A stretch of 64,000 bases of DNA from Asparagopsis taxiformis (GCA_030407315.1 JALQPE010000104.1:1-64000); one strand, 5' to 3'. Counted from the first letter of the stretch, positions 43,546 to 56,005 are shown. A program made the numbers and translations. Notes: generated from the letters alone by a model not told the origin.

Positions 43546-44586
43546 CAATCCGGCGTTGCTTGCTTTCCAGATTGAGTTTTGCTCGACTAATTCCAATATG
43601 ACAAATTTTTGACGCCCCTGCAGATTTCACTCTAGTTTACGAATATGCTGGTAATTACAATGTACTTGAAGTAATTGTAATTACATTTTTTGCAGCATAC
43701 TTGATTCTCGAGACCGACTCGCTGGCGAGATAATTACTTTCCGTAATTAGTAGTTGAAATTGACACTCAATTCCAATTACTTCAATTACAATGTAATTAC
43801 CAGCATATTTAGAAACTAGAGTGAATTCCATGGGGGGCTCAAAAAATTTGTCATACCGGATTTGGTCGAGCAAAACTCAATCCGGCCTAGTCCGTTTCCC
43901 GGATTAAGTTTTACTCGACCAATTCCGGTATGACAAATTTTTTGAGCCCCCCATGGAATTCACTCTAGTTTCTAAATATGCTGGTAATTACATTGTAATT
44001 GAAGTAATTGGAATTGAGTGTCAATTTCAACTACCAATTACCGAAAGTAATTATCTCGCCAGCGAGTCAGTCTCGAGAATCTAGTGTGCTCCAAAAAATG
44101 TAATTGCAATTACTTCAATTATATTGTAATTACCACCATATTCGGAAACTAGAGTGAAATCTACAGGGGGGTCAAAAAATTTGTCATACCGGATTTGGTC
44201 GAGTAAAACTCAATCCGGGAAACGGACTAGGCCGGATTGAGTTTTGCTCGACCAATTCCGGTATGACAAATTTTTTGAGCCCCCCATGGAATTCACTCTA
44301 GTTTCTAAATATGCTGGTAATTACATTGTAATTGAAGTAATTGGAATTGAGTGGCAATTTCAACTGCTAATTACGGAAAGTAATTATCTCGCCAGCGAGT
44401 CGGTTTCGAGAATCTAGTATGCTGCAAAAAATGTAATTACAATTACTTCAATTACATTGTAATTACCGGCGTATTCGTAGACTAGAGCGAAATTTGCGGA
44501 GGGACCAAATATTTGACATACTGGAACTGGTCGAGCAAAACTCAATCCGGACTAGTTTGCTACCCAGATTGAGTTTTGCTCGACTA
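43546..44586. repeat. Three tandem palindromic MITE-like units
   Basis: Units of about 330 bp start with CCGGATTGAGTTTTGCTCGAC and end with the complement. They share internal words such as TCTCGCCAGCGAGTC and GTAATTACAATG that are themselves inverted. Consecutive units are separated by ~15-base spacers (CCTAGTCCGTTTCCC and AAACGGACTAGGCC) that are complementary to each other. No coding potential is seen. The family is unknown. Confidence 0.75.
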
Positions 44587-44713
44587 AGTCGAGTATGGAA
44601 AAACGGCGTCAGGAGGTTCCGAACGGTGTATTGCCCCTCTCTTCGTCTTCCTGGACAAGCGTGTGTCTCAAGTAAACCAGTATCTAATATGGTATCTTGG
44701 TTTTCTAGTGAAG

Positions 44714-45947
44714 TGGGTCAACGATAGTGCACCATGGTGCACTATCGTTGACCCATTTCTCAATCATCTTTGCACATCCTTCCACCCGTGCTTCTTCTCC
44801 CTATACAACCACTACTCGTCGGTGACGGTGAAGCTCTCCAGTTCTACAGCTGTTTACGAATGTGCAAGCAAAACTACTAGTAGTAAGTAGCTTCTCATCC
44901 ATATGGATGAGAAGTAGATTTGCCTGAGAATATTCTCGGGTATCTCGCCAAAGGCGTCCGGTGGACCTCTTCTGACCAATTGGTACTGGAGGTACCGGAT
45001 GGTTAAACATCCGGCACCTCCCGTACTTCTGCTTTCCGTGATTGCTCTAAACCTGAGGAGGTGACAAAGGGTTCTGCCCTTCAGGCGTGCTGCCGGTTTC
45101 TGTCTTCGAAGACATGGAAAGAACAGGAGTTGATCGACTCGTGTTCTTTCCATGTCATCTTATCCTACACTCTGGATAGTCCTGGAAGTATTTCTTCGGG
45201 AACAGAGAACCGATCAGACTACTGCTTCCGATACTGTTTCATATCCTCTACATCCATGTGCGCTAGTCTATCCTGTCTCAAAGTATGAATCTGGAGAATG
45301 CGAGGTACAGAAGCTCATGGGAAGCTGGTTTCGGCCTCTTACCGCTGGTGTTTGAAAGGTCTGTCTCATCCACAACTGTACTCCTGAACTATAGTTCAGG
45401 AGTACAGTTGTGGGTGAGAGCATATATCCTCCATCAACTTTTCTACTCGTTCTATTACACATGGTGGTCCATCTTTCCTCGATGGCGGACCTTTTTCTAT
45501 CACCACTAGAGGAAATAGACACCCTCCGAGGGCAGGCTAGCTTTCTATTACTACTCGGTACAATATTGTTCATATAAATTTATAAATTGCTAACAATATA
45601 TGTGCCCTTCTCTACTTTCCCACCTCACACAACATCAAAACATTAAATCTTTACGTGAAAGTCTTTTCTGCTCTGCTCCCTGATAATAACTCGTTCCATC
45701 TATACGTACTTACACTCTAATATCTTTTTGTGCTTTTTAACCACTAGTGCCACAAGTAGCTACTTGTACATCCCTCTTTACACATGTGTAAAGAGGGATG
45801 TACAAGTATGGAATATGCATATTCCATACCGCGTTCTTTCGACTTCATCCTTCTGATTTCGTTCTCATTCTCTGAACATCTTGGACGTCTTCATTTGCTG
45901 TGCGGCCGCACATGGCGGACAATTGTGCCGGCACAATTGTCCGCCAT
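44714..45947. repeat. Cluster of perfect palindromes
   Basis: Perfect palindromes are at 44714-44755 (42 bp), 44891-44914 (24 bp), 45370-45413 (44 bp), 45761-45808 (48 bp), 45806-45829 (24 bp) and 45912-45947 (36 bp). An imperfect one is at 45111-45155, and smaller ones such as GTCTTCGAAGAC lie between. The arms share no sequence with one another, so this is not one repeat family. Confidence 0.85.
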
Positions 45948-46849
45948 TTTTTGAAATAGAAAAAAGTGCGCGCTTTAGTTTCGCCAAGCGTCGTTTCTGA
46001 CCGCCACGGGCACCTTCTGTCGACATTTAAGCGCCTACCGTCACTCTTTTCCACTCTTCTCGTCACTCTCTCTCGTTATCACCCAGGTTTTTCCCCTATT
46101 GAGGATCTCCTTCTGCTTTCTCAATTCCCTCCCCCTTCCCATGTAACCATGTAAGTTCTCCATCTCTACTCTGACCAAGACGCTGCAACAAATACTAACA
46201 GACTTTCTCTCTCCCATAATTCGGTTCTTTCTTCTCATTCTCCCCTCCCGCTCCCCTTTCGGTACGTATTTTCACCTTCTCTTCAACCGCTATGGGTTCA
46301 TTTCAATTTCTAACTTTTTCCTCTATTCATCATATCCATACTTTATTTCGTCTCTACTCCGAAATAGGAAATAGGCTTTAGTTTTCTACAGCTCACAGTA
46401 CATAGATAGCAGTTTTGTAGAGTAGAAATGGTAGTACTATCAATACTTTAATTCAGCGCTCTTCAGAATAAACTTGCAGTCCCCTTCCCTACCAGGAAGA
46501 AGATGTAATTCTGGTCGACATGACCAATCTGTCATATGTTCAGTTCTTATCTGTCGTACACTTCCCATCCTAGATCCTATGATTAGAATAGTGGCGTCTC
46601 CCACCCGCCGAAAGCCAGCGTCCCACCCTATCCATTCCATCCCGTCCGGTGGTAAATTTCCCGTCCTTCCAGCCCTTCAACCACCTTCTTTGATGGTACT
46701 TTACCAGTCAAATCAGTACTACAATCCACCTATACTGCTGGTTTGCAACCATTACACTGCAACAAAAATCCATACAATATGATGGAAAAAAACCTACATT
46801 TACATTGGTAGAATCTACTTCAGACTATGGAATTATTCCAGTCTTTCGA

Positions 46850-47560
46850 CTGCTTCAAACCAGTGTCGGGTCTGGTTGTAAACCAGTGAGTAGGTTGGTT
46901 TCAACCAGCTGATGTGCTGGTTTTCAACCAGCACTCACTGTGCCTGGAACCAGCCTGCCCACTGGTTTACAACCAGCCCCGACACTCTCTGTACTACCGC
47001 ACTCGCTGGAATGACCCATCGCTAGGACTAGACGATACCTCTGGTTTTAAACCATCCCATACTGGCCCAGACACACTGGTTCCAAACCAGCCCTGCTACT
47101 GTACTCTACCACTACAAATTCTAGTTTATTTCTACTCGCTAGCAAACATATATCCACTGGGCCCACTGGTTGCACACCAGCGTCACGCTGCACTGCACCC
47201 TCTGGAACTTATCCATCATCTCTCAGCTGGCACCCTCTGGTAATATTCCATCATCACCACTGGTATATTCCACTCCATTGGCTGGTTTACGTCCATATCA
47301 CCTCCTAAATTTAACCAGCACAGTACGCTGGATCATAACCACTGTCAGACCCACCGCCGTGGCCTGGTGCAAACCAGTACCCCCTGGCCAAACCATCCAA
47401 TCCACTGGTTTTCAACCAGGCCACCCGTACTGTACAAGCACTGGAATTTCACCAGCAAATTTACTAAAATATTAGATGGCGCTTATCCAGAGGTTGGGGA
47501 TCGATTTAACCAGCGACGTGGCCTGGTTTTTCACCACTGTACGAACTAAAATCTGGGCTG
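46850..47560. repeat. CTGGTTT/AACCAG subterminal repeats of element 1
   Basis: More than a dozen CTGGTTT or AACCAG words occur in both orientations, often paired as CTGGTTTxxAACCAG. The same pairing is present just inside the left end (40790-40810). Such arrays usually bind the element's transposase in CACTA-type transposons. Confidence 0.7.
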
Positions 47561-48085
47561 GAAAAATAGCCATTTTTGCTCATGCTGTGGCGACCACGTA
47601 AGCGAGGAACCAATACGCGACGCAAACGAACGCCTGCCATAGCATCAGACGAATGCGCTGCGAACTAACCGCCGACAAAAGACGCTGCGTACGACGAACC
47701 GACGAAGCGCATACGCCCCGACAAAGTCCCCCCCGGACGCGCTGTCCTATCCCTAACCCTTCTTTCGCCACCGTACCCCCATCCGCACTTTGCAGCATAC
47801 GCGCCACACCTTCGCACGCGCCCGTAGGACGTCGTCGTCCGCGTGTCCCCCGAGCGCCGACGTGATCACCCAGCAAACACGGCCTCAAACGTGGACGCGC
47901 ACGCCGCGGCGGCCGAAGCCCATTATGACGCGGCAACCGCCCCATACGTTCGACCGTGCGCCGAGGCAAACGCGGAGCTACAAGGCGTATACCCAGAAGG
48001 AAAGGCGACTTAGAACAGGAAAGGCAAGGATACGTTTATTTGAGGTAGCCTGGAACGTCAGCGAGGGATGTATGGATGATAACGA

Positions 48086-48350
48086 CTACGGATTCGCATG
48101 CGCGTCGTCGTCGCGGCGCGTACGACGACTGGAAGTGCTTCCCACCGCATTGCGCGCGCGAGCACGGCTTGAGGCTGTGTCTGCTTGGTGACCGCGTCGA
48201 CGCTCGGGATTCAACACCCGGACGACGCGCCCGCCTTGCACCCCGAGGCGCAAAGGCGGGATACTAGGAGGCGCCGACGTTGCCCCCGCAGCGCGAGAAC
48301 GAGTCATTGGACGCGCGCCGCCGCGATCTACTCCAACACCCCGCGCCGTC
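48086..48350 (-). pseudogene. C-terminal part of copy B antisense gene (split by element 2)
   Basis: A minus-strand open frame ends at the stop at 48086. When element 2 and one copy of its 2-bp duplication are removed, it continues in phase from the coiled-coil frame at 61701-62352. It encodes ~88 residues rich in Arg, Gly and Ser. Left of it (47590-48085) CG-rich DNA of copy B shows no further supported gene. Confidence 0.55.
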
Positions 48351-48724
48351 CACTACGGTGTTGAAAAGGGGGCCTCAGACAGTACTGCGAGACAGTGATT
48401 TTTACTGTCTGAGACAGTAAAAATCACTATGCGGCAAATGAAAATTAATGCCACACTTGGAGACAGTGATTTGCACTGTCTGGCAGACAGTACGGAACAC
48501 TGTCTGCAGACAGTAAAAAACACTGTCTCACAGTACTGTCTGAGGCAGTGAATGGAGACAGTAAAAATTAATGATTTATTCAATAGTTGGATATGATGTA
48601 ATTTACTGTACTGGGCAGTGTTGGCGGATAGTGTTTTGTATTGGCCAAGGCAACATGGCCGGATAGTGAAATACGCTGCCTGGGACAATAGATGGAACCA
48701 ACACGGTGCACTGTCCTGGGCAGT

Positions 48725-49004
48725 ACCTGGAGACAGTGATTTTCACTGTCCTGGGCAGTACCTGTAGACAGTACTTTGTGCTGTCCTGGGCAGTACCTGT
48801 AGACAGTATTTCGTGCTGCCCTGGGCAGCACCTGTAGACAGTATTTCGTGCTGCCCTGGGCAGTACCTGTAGACAGTATTTCGTGCTGCCCTGGGCAGCA
48901 CCTGTAGACAGTATTTTGTGCTGCCCTGGGCAGCACCTGTAGACAGTATTTCGTGCTGCCCTGGGCAGCACCTGGAGACAGTATTTCGTGCTGCCCTGGG
49001 CAGC
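48725..49004. repeat. 35-bp minisatellite, 8 units
   Basis: The unit ACCTGTAGACAGTATTTCGT plus GCTGCCCTGGGCAGC repeats eight times from 48725. Each contains the GACAGT word of the element end and a GCTGCCCTGGGCAGC near-palindrome. It appears to be an amplified subterminal repeat of element 2. The minus-strand frames through it are by-products. Confidence 0.9.
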
Positions 49005-49721
49005 ACCTGGAGACAGTAAAAGTAGTGTCCTGATATAATAAAATTCGGTGTCTGGGAATGGTGGATGAGATGGAGCGTCACGCTGTCGTGGGCATCTTTC
49101 TGGGGTAGAGGAAGGCAGTTCTAGCGCTATGAGGATGGGGCATGGACGGTATTCATATGGGAATGGACAGAATAGTACGGCTAGGAATTTTTATTTCGTA
49201 GTGACTATGAGCTAGCGAGAGGTATACGCGGTAGGATAGGTAGCAATCTAAGAGGGTGCGATATGGGAAGCTTCACTCTGGATTTGTTTATTTGCGCAGG
49301 CTACATTGAGAATAAACAATCCCTATGTTAAAAATGCTACTACAACTAACACTATTCCGACGAGTAAAACTAAAACTACTAGAAAAGTCTAGAAATCTAT
49401 CAACTGATTGAGCTGCATGAATAAGCTAGGAAATGAAGAGAAGAAGAAAAAATGATGTAGAGAAAGGAAACAAGTTAGTGACGTTGAATTGGAGAGGGAA
49501 ATTGATGGTGATTAGGAGACTAACGTACCTTAACAAATACCATTGCATCCCAAATTGAGATATGTACTCACAGGCAGAAAAGAAAAGTAGTGGAGAAGTG
49601 GTAAGAGAGAAAGATAAATGAAAGTAGAAGTGGAACACTCACCGACTGGAAACCTGAGAAAGAGAAAACGAATAGAAAACTGGGTTAGTGGCGTGAGTTG
49701 TGGAAACGTACCATCATGGTT

Positions 49722-49859
49722 CATATCCGTCGGAGACAAAGCAACAACTTTGGCTTTGGAAGCAGTATTGATGATCTACAACTTACGCTTTGGAAGCAGT
49801 ATAGATGATCTATACTGCTTCCACAGCCAGAGTTGTTGTTTTGTTTCCGACGGATATGA
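49722..49859. repeat. Inverted repeat, 138 bp
   Basis: The outer arms are CATATCCGTCGGAGACAAAG and its near-complement ending in CCGACGGATATG. Inside, TTGGAAGCAGTAT is directly repeated, and its second copy forms a palindrome GCAGTATAGATGATCTATACTGC-like hairpin. No gene is seen around it (49019-50680 holds only short frames). Confidence 0.7.
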
Positions 49860-50830
49860 AGATGGAAACAGGGATTTCCAGAATCTGTTGTTTAAGTAGC
49901 ACTCTGCGGGTGGAAATGACGTGTAGGAGAACAATAGAGGGATGAGTTTGAAACGGAGCGGTGCGATGGGAGGCCCAGAAAAACGATACCTAGGGTGCGA
50001 ATTACGCTTTGAAGCACATGACCTGGCAGAACAGGCGCAAAATTATTGTATCTTCTACCGCCTTCTCTAGTCTATAATGACGTCATCACTACAGAAATAT
50101 AGGAAAAACACTAGCATATGGGGCCTACTGGAAAGGGGGAGGCGAGGAGTAGGAAAAATGGCGCACTTTCCTGGACGAGGAGTCCGCGCTTCCAGTGATG
50201 ATTTGGACGGTATATATCGATGACGTCATTGCATGCTCTGAGCACACTTGGCAGGCAGTCAAAGCGGGCCACGTGGATGTGGGCGGCTAGGAAATAGCAG
50301 TGTGGAAGAAATTTTATAATTTTCATGTTGCAAGCGAGCAGTGAATCTGCATTGCAATATATAAATTTATGCTAATTTAAGATATCACACCGAGTACGAT
50401 TAAACGAGAGATCATGTTTTCACCTCGTGAATAGGGCCTAGAATATGGTAGAGTATACAACTAGGAAGTACGTGTATGAGAAAATCAGATTCGGTATTAG
50501 TGCTTAGAGCATCACCGCGTAATAAACGTAAATGGATACGTCTTTGACAGGTCTGTCTTGAGAGAATGCGATACAAGATAGCAAAACCATTTTGAGTAGG
50601 TCCAGCCCGGATATAATAGCAATAATTCAGCAGAAAGTAATAAGCATAGGACAAATCATTGTGGTAAACCAGTTCATCTGATCGAATGAAACCCTCGAAA
50701 GGTTTCGTAACGGTTGAATGTAGTGGCAGAGAAGTAGCGGAGAAGATTAATTCTCCCTCAGCTAGCGAGACAATCATCACTACTGCCCAGTCCAGTTCGC
50801 CTGAAATGCAAGTTGACCCTCACAAAATGA

Positions 50831-51364
50831 ATGTCAGAGGTTGTTCACAAGTGGTTGAAGAAGTCTGCAACGATGGAGCAATTCTTGCGAACAGATTTGG
50901 TAGCAGAAAACTCGAAAGGGGTCGGGGATATTGATCATCGCATTGAAGAGCGCATTTTATTCGTACTTGTTGACTTTCATGACGACTTGATAGACAGAAG
51001 CAGTCTGAGAACCAAGAATGGGATGTTTACAAACAGTTTTGATGACAAACTGGAATATGCTACGGGGACAAAGGCAATGCATCTTACCAAGGCCGAAGAG
51101 GAAAGAGAACGGAGAGGAATGAAAACAAGTCCAGGTTGGATAAGAAGCGAAGAAGATAACCCAAGATTCTCTGAACCCGGTATGCCTGATAAAAACAATG
51201 AGACTGAGCCTCCCCTGGAAAAGAATAGGAGATTCACTGCAGGGAAACGAACGACTGGAGAAGAAGCACTAGTTTTCACTGATGAGCAAGAAAACTCCCT
51301 TTCAGACGGCACATTTCCTGAAAAACTATTTGAGATGTTGCCTTTATGCATTCCTTCCAGCTAG
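50831..51364 (+). CDS. Doubtful ORF, 177 aa
   Basis: The frame starts at ATG 50831. It is charged, rich in Glu, Lys and Arg, with an early hydrophobic stretch (RILFVLVDFHDDL). No family is recognised, and an overlapping frame in another phase precedes it (50686-50934). It might be a remnant of a captured gene within element 2 or chance. Confidence 0.2.
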   Translation: MSEVVHKWLKKSATMEQFLRTDLVAENSKGVGDIDHRIEERILFVLVDFHDDLIDRSSLRTKNGMFTNSFDDKLEYATGTKAMHLTKAEEERERRGMKTSPGWIRSEEDNPRFSEPGMPDKNNETEPPLEKNRRFTAGKRTTGEEALVFTDEQENSLSDGTFPEKLFEMLPLCIPSS

Positions 51365-51599
51365 AGAGTGAAGTATTGTATCGCAGGAGATATAAAATAC
51401 TGAGCTCCTTATGAGCAAGAGAGGAAACGATGGCGGGTGGCACTGGAATAGAACGAGAAGGCGATGAGCGTAATGACGCAGTCGTCTTCGTCTGCAACAT
51501 TGAGAGGATCAGGAAGGCTTACGGAGGAGACAGTTTCGGCAGAGCGCCGACAGAAAAGTCATGGTAACGATCGTAGCGATGACTTTGTTCTGAGGCAAC

Positions 51600-54430
51600 A
51601 AATTATTACAGCAGCCACGATTTTTACCCGGGAAAAAACTTTTCAGTAACTTTTTACCCGGTAAAAATTCTCCAGTCACTGTAATGGCAACGTTTCCTTA
51701 CAGCAAAGCCATCGTTACAATGACTTTGCTGTAAGGAAACGTTTCATTACAGCAGCCACAATTTTTTACCCGGTAAAAAATTCTCCTTTCACTGTAATGG
51801 AGACCTTTCCTTACAGCAAAGTCATCGTAACGATGACTTTGCTGTAAGCATCCCTTGTAAACGGCTTCTAGTGTAAGCGTCTGGGAGTTTAGTCACTCTC
51901 CCACCTTGGCAAGGATAGGAAGGGAAGTGTGAAGTCGGGAACATCGCGAGCGGTTTGTTTGGACGGGTGTTGATGGCTCTGGGGAGCACTCTGCGCTACG
52001 CTCAACCGGGTCTGGGCTGGATGTAATACATGGTATGGCAGCAAGAGTGCACAAAATTTGTGCCACCATTTTCTCAAGGCAGAGACTCGGACGGGCGAAA
52101 TCCGACCTCGCTGAAAAGAGCTAGAACAGGTCTGGAGTACATCCAAGACCGCTGGAAAGGTACTATCAGAAATTTTCCTGAGCATGCGAGGGGCTTTCCT
52201 CACCGAAATCGAGCATAGCGGTTCTGCGACCAAAGCTTACTCATGAAGGAGGTAGGGTGCTGGGTACCACACCAACCATAGCTACTTACATTTGCAGTGT
52301 ACTCTAGCGATCTAGTTAGTATTCTACTTCCTCACTGTACAATGATTTTCAGGAAGTAGGATATGCTCTGGGCCTAGCACGGGAGAGGAAGAAGGAAGGG
52401 TAGGCATGCAGAAGTATACAGGCAGTAGTATGTGAAGACTATGGAAGTGGTAGAGAAGTATTGCATGCACCACAGGGGCGGGCAGAGTGACACTAGAGAC
52501 GTGGTGCGCAGGGCAAAGGGAGGTGGAGATGATGGAGGACAACAGACATGAGAGCGAGGGTTGAGACCAACGGCTTACAGATGGAGCAGTTTACTAGGGA
52601 TGCTTACAGAAAAGTCATCGTTACGATGACTTTGCTGTAAGGAAAGGTTTCATTACAGTAGCCATGATTTCTTTACCCGGTAAAAAATTCTTGGGCCACT
52701 GTAATGAAAACATTTTCTTACAGCAAAGTCATCGTAACGATGACTTTGCTGTAAGCATCCCTGGTAAACTGCCTCAGCTGTAAGCGGCTGGGAGCTTGGT
52801 CCCTCCCTCACCTTGGGAAGGGTGAGCAAGGAATTCTGAAGCCGGAAAACATGGCAAAGGGATGGTTTCGACGGCTGTTGGCGGCGTTGGGGAGCACTCT
52901 GCGTCGTGCTCACCCGGTCTGGGCTGGGTACCCTATCTGGTACGGCGGCAGGAGTGCACAAAATATGAAACACAATTTTCGCAAGAGTGAAATTCTGACT
53001 GTCGAAACTCAACCTCCCTAAAATGAACTAGAGCTGGCGTGAGCACCTCCACGACGTCTGGAAAGGTACTGACAGCATGTTTTCGGAGCATGGGCGTAGC
53101 TGTCCTCTCTGAGATCAAGCATAGAGTATCCGTGGCCAGATTCTATTCCTAGTGCCATGTGGCACAGTGACCACACCGAATTACCCTTTTTAGCACACCA
53201 TAGATTTGTGCTACTAGGAATCTAGCTGTCTTCTATACTAATATAGTTGGTAAGTAGGCAAGCCTAGGATTGTAGGACTATCAGGAAGGATGTGAGGTTA
53301 GGTATGCAGCAACATGAAGGGGATAGTATGAGTAGACTATGGCGGTGGTAGGCAAGGGTTGCACTCACCGAAGGGTCGGCTGGAGTGACACCGGAGTCGA
53401 CATAGAAGGGAGGTTGGGATAGGCTGGGATGAAGGAAGACAAGAGACATGAGAGAGAGGGTGAAGCCAGACCGCTTACAGCTGAGGCAGTTTACCGAGGG
53501 TGCTGACAGCAAAGTCATCGTTACGATGACTTTGCTGTAAGAAAAGAAAACATTACAGCAGGCATGATTTTTTACCCGGTAAAAAAATTCTTGGTGATTT
53601 TTTACCCGGTAAAAATTCTTCGCCCACTGTAATGTTTTCTTTTCTTACAGAAAAGTCATCGTAACGATGACTTTGCTGTAAGCATCCCTGGTAAACTGCC
53701 TCAGCTGTAAGTGGCAGGGGAGCTTGGTCCCTCTCTTACCTTGGGAAGGGTGAGACAGGAATTGTGAAGTCGAGAACATTGTGGAAGGATGGTTTCGACG
53801 GCTTCGGGCGGCTTTGAAGAGCAATCTGTGTCTTGTCCATCCAGCCTGAACTACCTAAAAATTTCAGTTTTGCGAGAGGAGTACGCAAAATTACAACCAC
53901 CATGGTGATGGGAAAATGCATTTTCTCACGACAGAGATTCTGGCGGTCGAAATTCACACTCGTTAAAATGGACTACAGTTGGTGTGAACACCTCCAGGAC
54001 CTTTAGAAAGGTACTACCTGCACATTTTCCGAGGCTACAAGAAGCTGGTCTCTCCAATATCAAGCATAGATTATCGGTGCGCAAAATCTACTCCTGGTGC
54101 TGTGTAGCACATTGACTATACAAAACCGTCCGTTTCCCGTTATAATAAACTATACTCTCAAGAAGGAATGAATCTAGATATTCACTTTACATCGATGGTT
54201 ATGAAGTAGGTTAGCCTAGGATTGAAGGACAGAAGGTAAAGGATAGGATGGTAGGCGTGGGGTAAAATGAAGGTGGTGGTATGAGTAGAATATGGAAGTG
54301 GTAGACAGGAATGTAATGCACAGGAGGGGCGTGTGAAGTGACACCAGAGGCGCGGTGCGTCACAGGAAGGGAGACTGGAATGATGAAGGAGGATTAGAGA
54401 CATGAGAGATAGGTTGTTGAGGCATGCTTC
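51600..54430. repeat. Tandem ~0.9-kb repeat with nested palindromes (3 copies)
   Basis: Copies start near 51845, 52750 and 53678 (GTAAGCATCCCTGGTAAACTG) and share blocks such as ACCTTGGGAAGG and TTTCGACGGC. Each is preceded by a symmetric structure. It has a palindrome TTACAGCAAAGTCATCG with its complement, an ATTACAG arm, a central TTTTTACCCGGTAAAAA palindrome, the CTGTAATG arm, and the first palindrome again (51692-51849, 52603-52755, 53505-53682). No gene is supported. Confidence 0.8.
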
Positions 54431-54776
54431 CAGCTCTATTATATAATTACATTGCTCCTCTATAGGCTACGCAATCCATTCCAGCAGTTTTAGTAAAAAT
54501 GGACTATATGAATGTTTCATTTCAATATTAGCATTGTACAGTTGAGCCTCTTCAAGGTCCGAAAACTTGTCCAGAGTACGCTTCCAGGCCACTTGAAGGC
54601 ATCCAGAACACTTGCACTTCGTTCTTACAAAGTTCAATTTTGGCTATCACATCTCCAGTTGTGGGAGTCTGGTGACCAAAAATCGATGCATTCTGGAATC
54701 CCTACAACGCAAGTCAGCAGCTTTACGGACGCATAAAACACTTTTCCGTACTCCCTAGAGCCACTCCAGCCGGTTT

Positions 54777-55045
54777 CTTACAGCAAAGTCATCGTTAAGA
54801 TGACTTTGCTGTAATGTTTCGTTTTCTTACAGCAAAGTCATCGTAACGATGACTTTGCTGTAAGCAACCGCGGTAAACTGCCTTTGCTGTAAGGAAACTG
54901 AATAGCAGTTCCGACAGCTTGTCCTGAGAAAGCAAATCCGCCTTAACGATGACTTTGCTGTAAGAAAACAGAGTACTTGCAGTTCTGACAGCTTGTCCTG
55001 AAGAAGAAAATCCGCCTTAACGATGACTTTGCTGTAAGAAAACAG
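54777..55045. repeat. Further CAGCAAAGTCATCG palindrome copies
   Basis: Full palindromes occur at about 54777-54814 and 54826-54863. They are followed by half-copies (CGATGACTTTGCTGTAAG) at ~54950 and ~55020 in direct tandem with GTTCCGACAGCTTGTCC. These continue the family of 51.6-53.7 kb. Confidence 0.75.
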
Positions 55046-55234
55046 AGTAATTACAGTTCCGACAGCTTGTCCCGAAGACCCATTCTCCCGCACAAGTTTA
55101 TGGTCTGTTGCCTTCTTCAGAGTTCTATTGACGTTCCCAGTCTGAAGTGTCGTACCACTTGATCCTCACTCTTGTACTATATTTGTATGGATAAATACAT
55201 TAGAATCATCGTTGCTGGACAGCATCTTTTCTGT

Positions 55235-56005
55235 TTATTGTTGGTGATAAATCGGTACCGAGGGTTCAAATGCTGCTGTTCCATAGTTGACAATAAAGTC
55301 GTTGCGAACAGATGCATACAAGTACCTCTTCCTACATGTGCGCAGCGCGGACATGAAACTCAATCCCAATATGATATTATCACTCAATATGGCGACTAGC
55401 AATACATCCTCATCTCTCGGTAACAACTCCTTCGCCGTTTCGCCGAAAACCTTTTCCCTCATCCCCATTAAGCCGTCCAGAATGGACTGATAAACCCCAA
55501 ACTTGTGCACCCCACGATGCAGACTTGCAAACGCGATAAATCGGCGTCCAATCAAGCCCGAAATGAGACCTGTTCCCTCATTGTAGAGCTTTGCAGCTGA
55601 GTACCACACATGCAAACCACCCAACGAAACCTTACTAGACTGGTTGCCTCCAACCTGTCATTCTCTCCAACAATTCTTTTCACATCTTCGAAGATGTTGG
55701 CCTATCGGCCAATGTGAAGCCTCCGAGTACGATAACATCATGCGTGTTGTCCGTATTCATCATAGTTGCAGGCACTAATAATTCGCCACTCGAAGCTGCT
55801 GCCGTTGCTTGCAGTTCATCTAAAACATATGTAAAGTCTTCTTCTGAACCCTGAAGCCCATGAGCGATCGCTCGAGGATGAGTAGTTCTGTGGGAGGTGG
55901 GCGTAGGAGCGCGTCAGGTGGCGGAACGAAGGGTGGAGACGCTGCAGCATCCATTGATGGTGTAGTGAAATTGCGGGAGGCAGACGCACGGCAACATTCA
56001 TCAGT
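55235..56005 (-). pseudogene. DUF676 serine esterase/lipase-like pseudogene, copy B
   Basis: The minus frame from 55624 reads GGLHVWYSAAKLYNE...RFIAFASLHRG...YLYASVRNDFIVNYGTAAFEP and is clearly homologous to copy A (24100-24940). The N-terminal part lies in another phase (56001-55816). The region of the nucleophile elbow is interrupted, and ATPHLG has become ASLHRG. It is non-functional and downstream of the transportin-like copy, as in copy A. Confidence 0.6.

Larger units (their letters stand above)
40753..47589. mobile_element. Element 1: CACTA-like transposon, 6.8 kb
   Basis: The left end is CACAGCATGAGCAA and the right end is its complement TTGCTCATGCTGTG. The flanking dinucleotide GC is present on both sides (40751-40752 is part of AGCC..., right side GCGACC). 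Copy B's CG-rich DNA lies on both sides. Subterminal CTGGTTT and AACCAG words face each other near both ends. It carries one sizeable gene (41766-43457) and palindromic repeats but no recognised transposase, so it is probably non-autonomous or has a novel enzyme. Flank palindromy leaves the exact duplication ambiguous (GC or GA). Confidence 0.65.

Noticed and set aside
48580..49081. Overlapping Cys/Arg-rich minus-strand ORFs
   Set aside because: They are three frames through the same 35-bp minisatellite.
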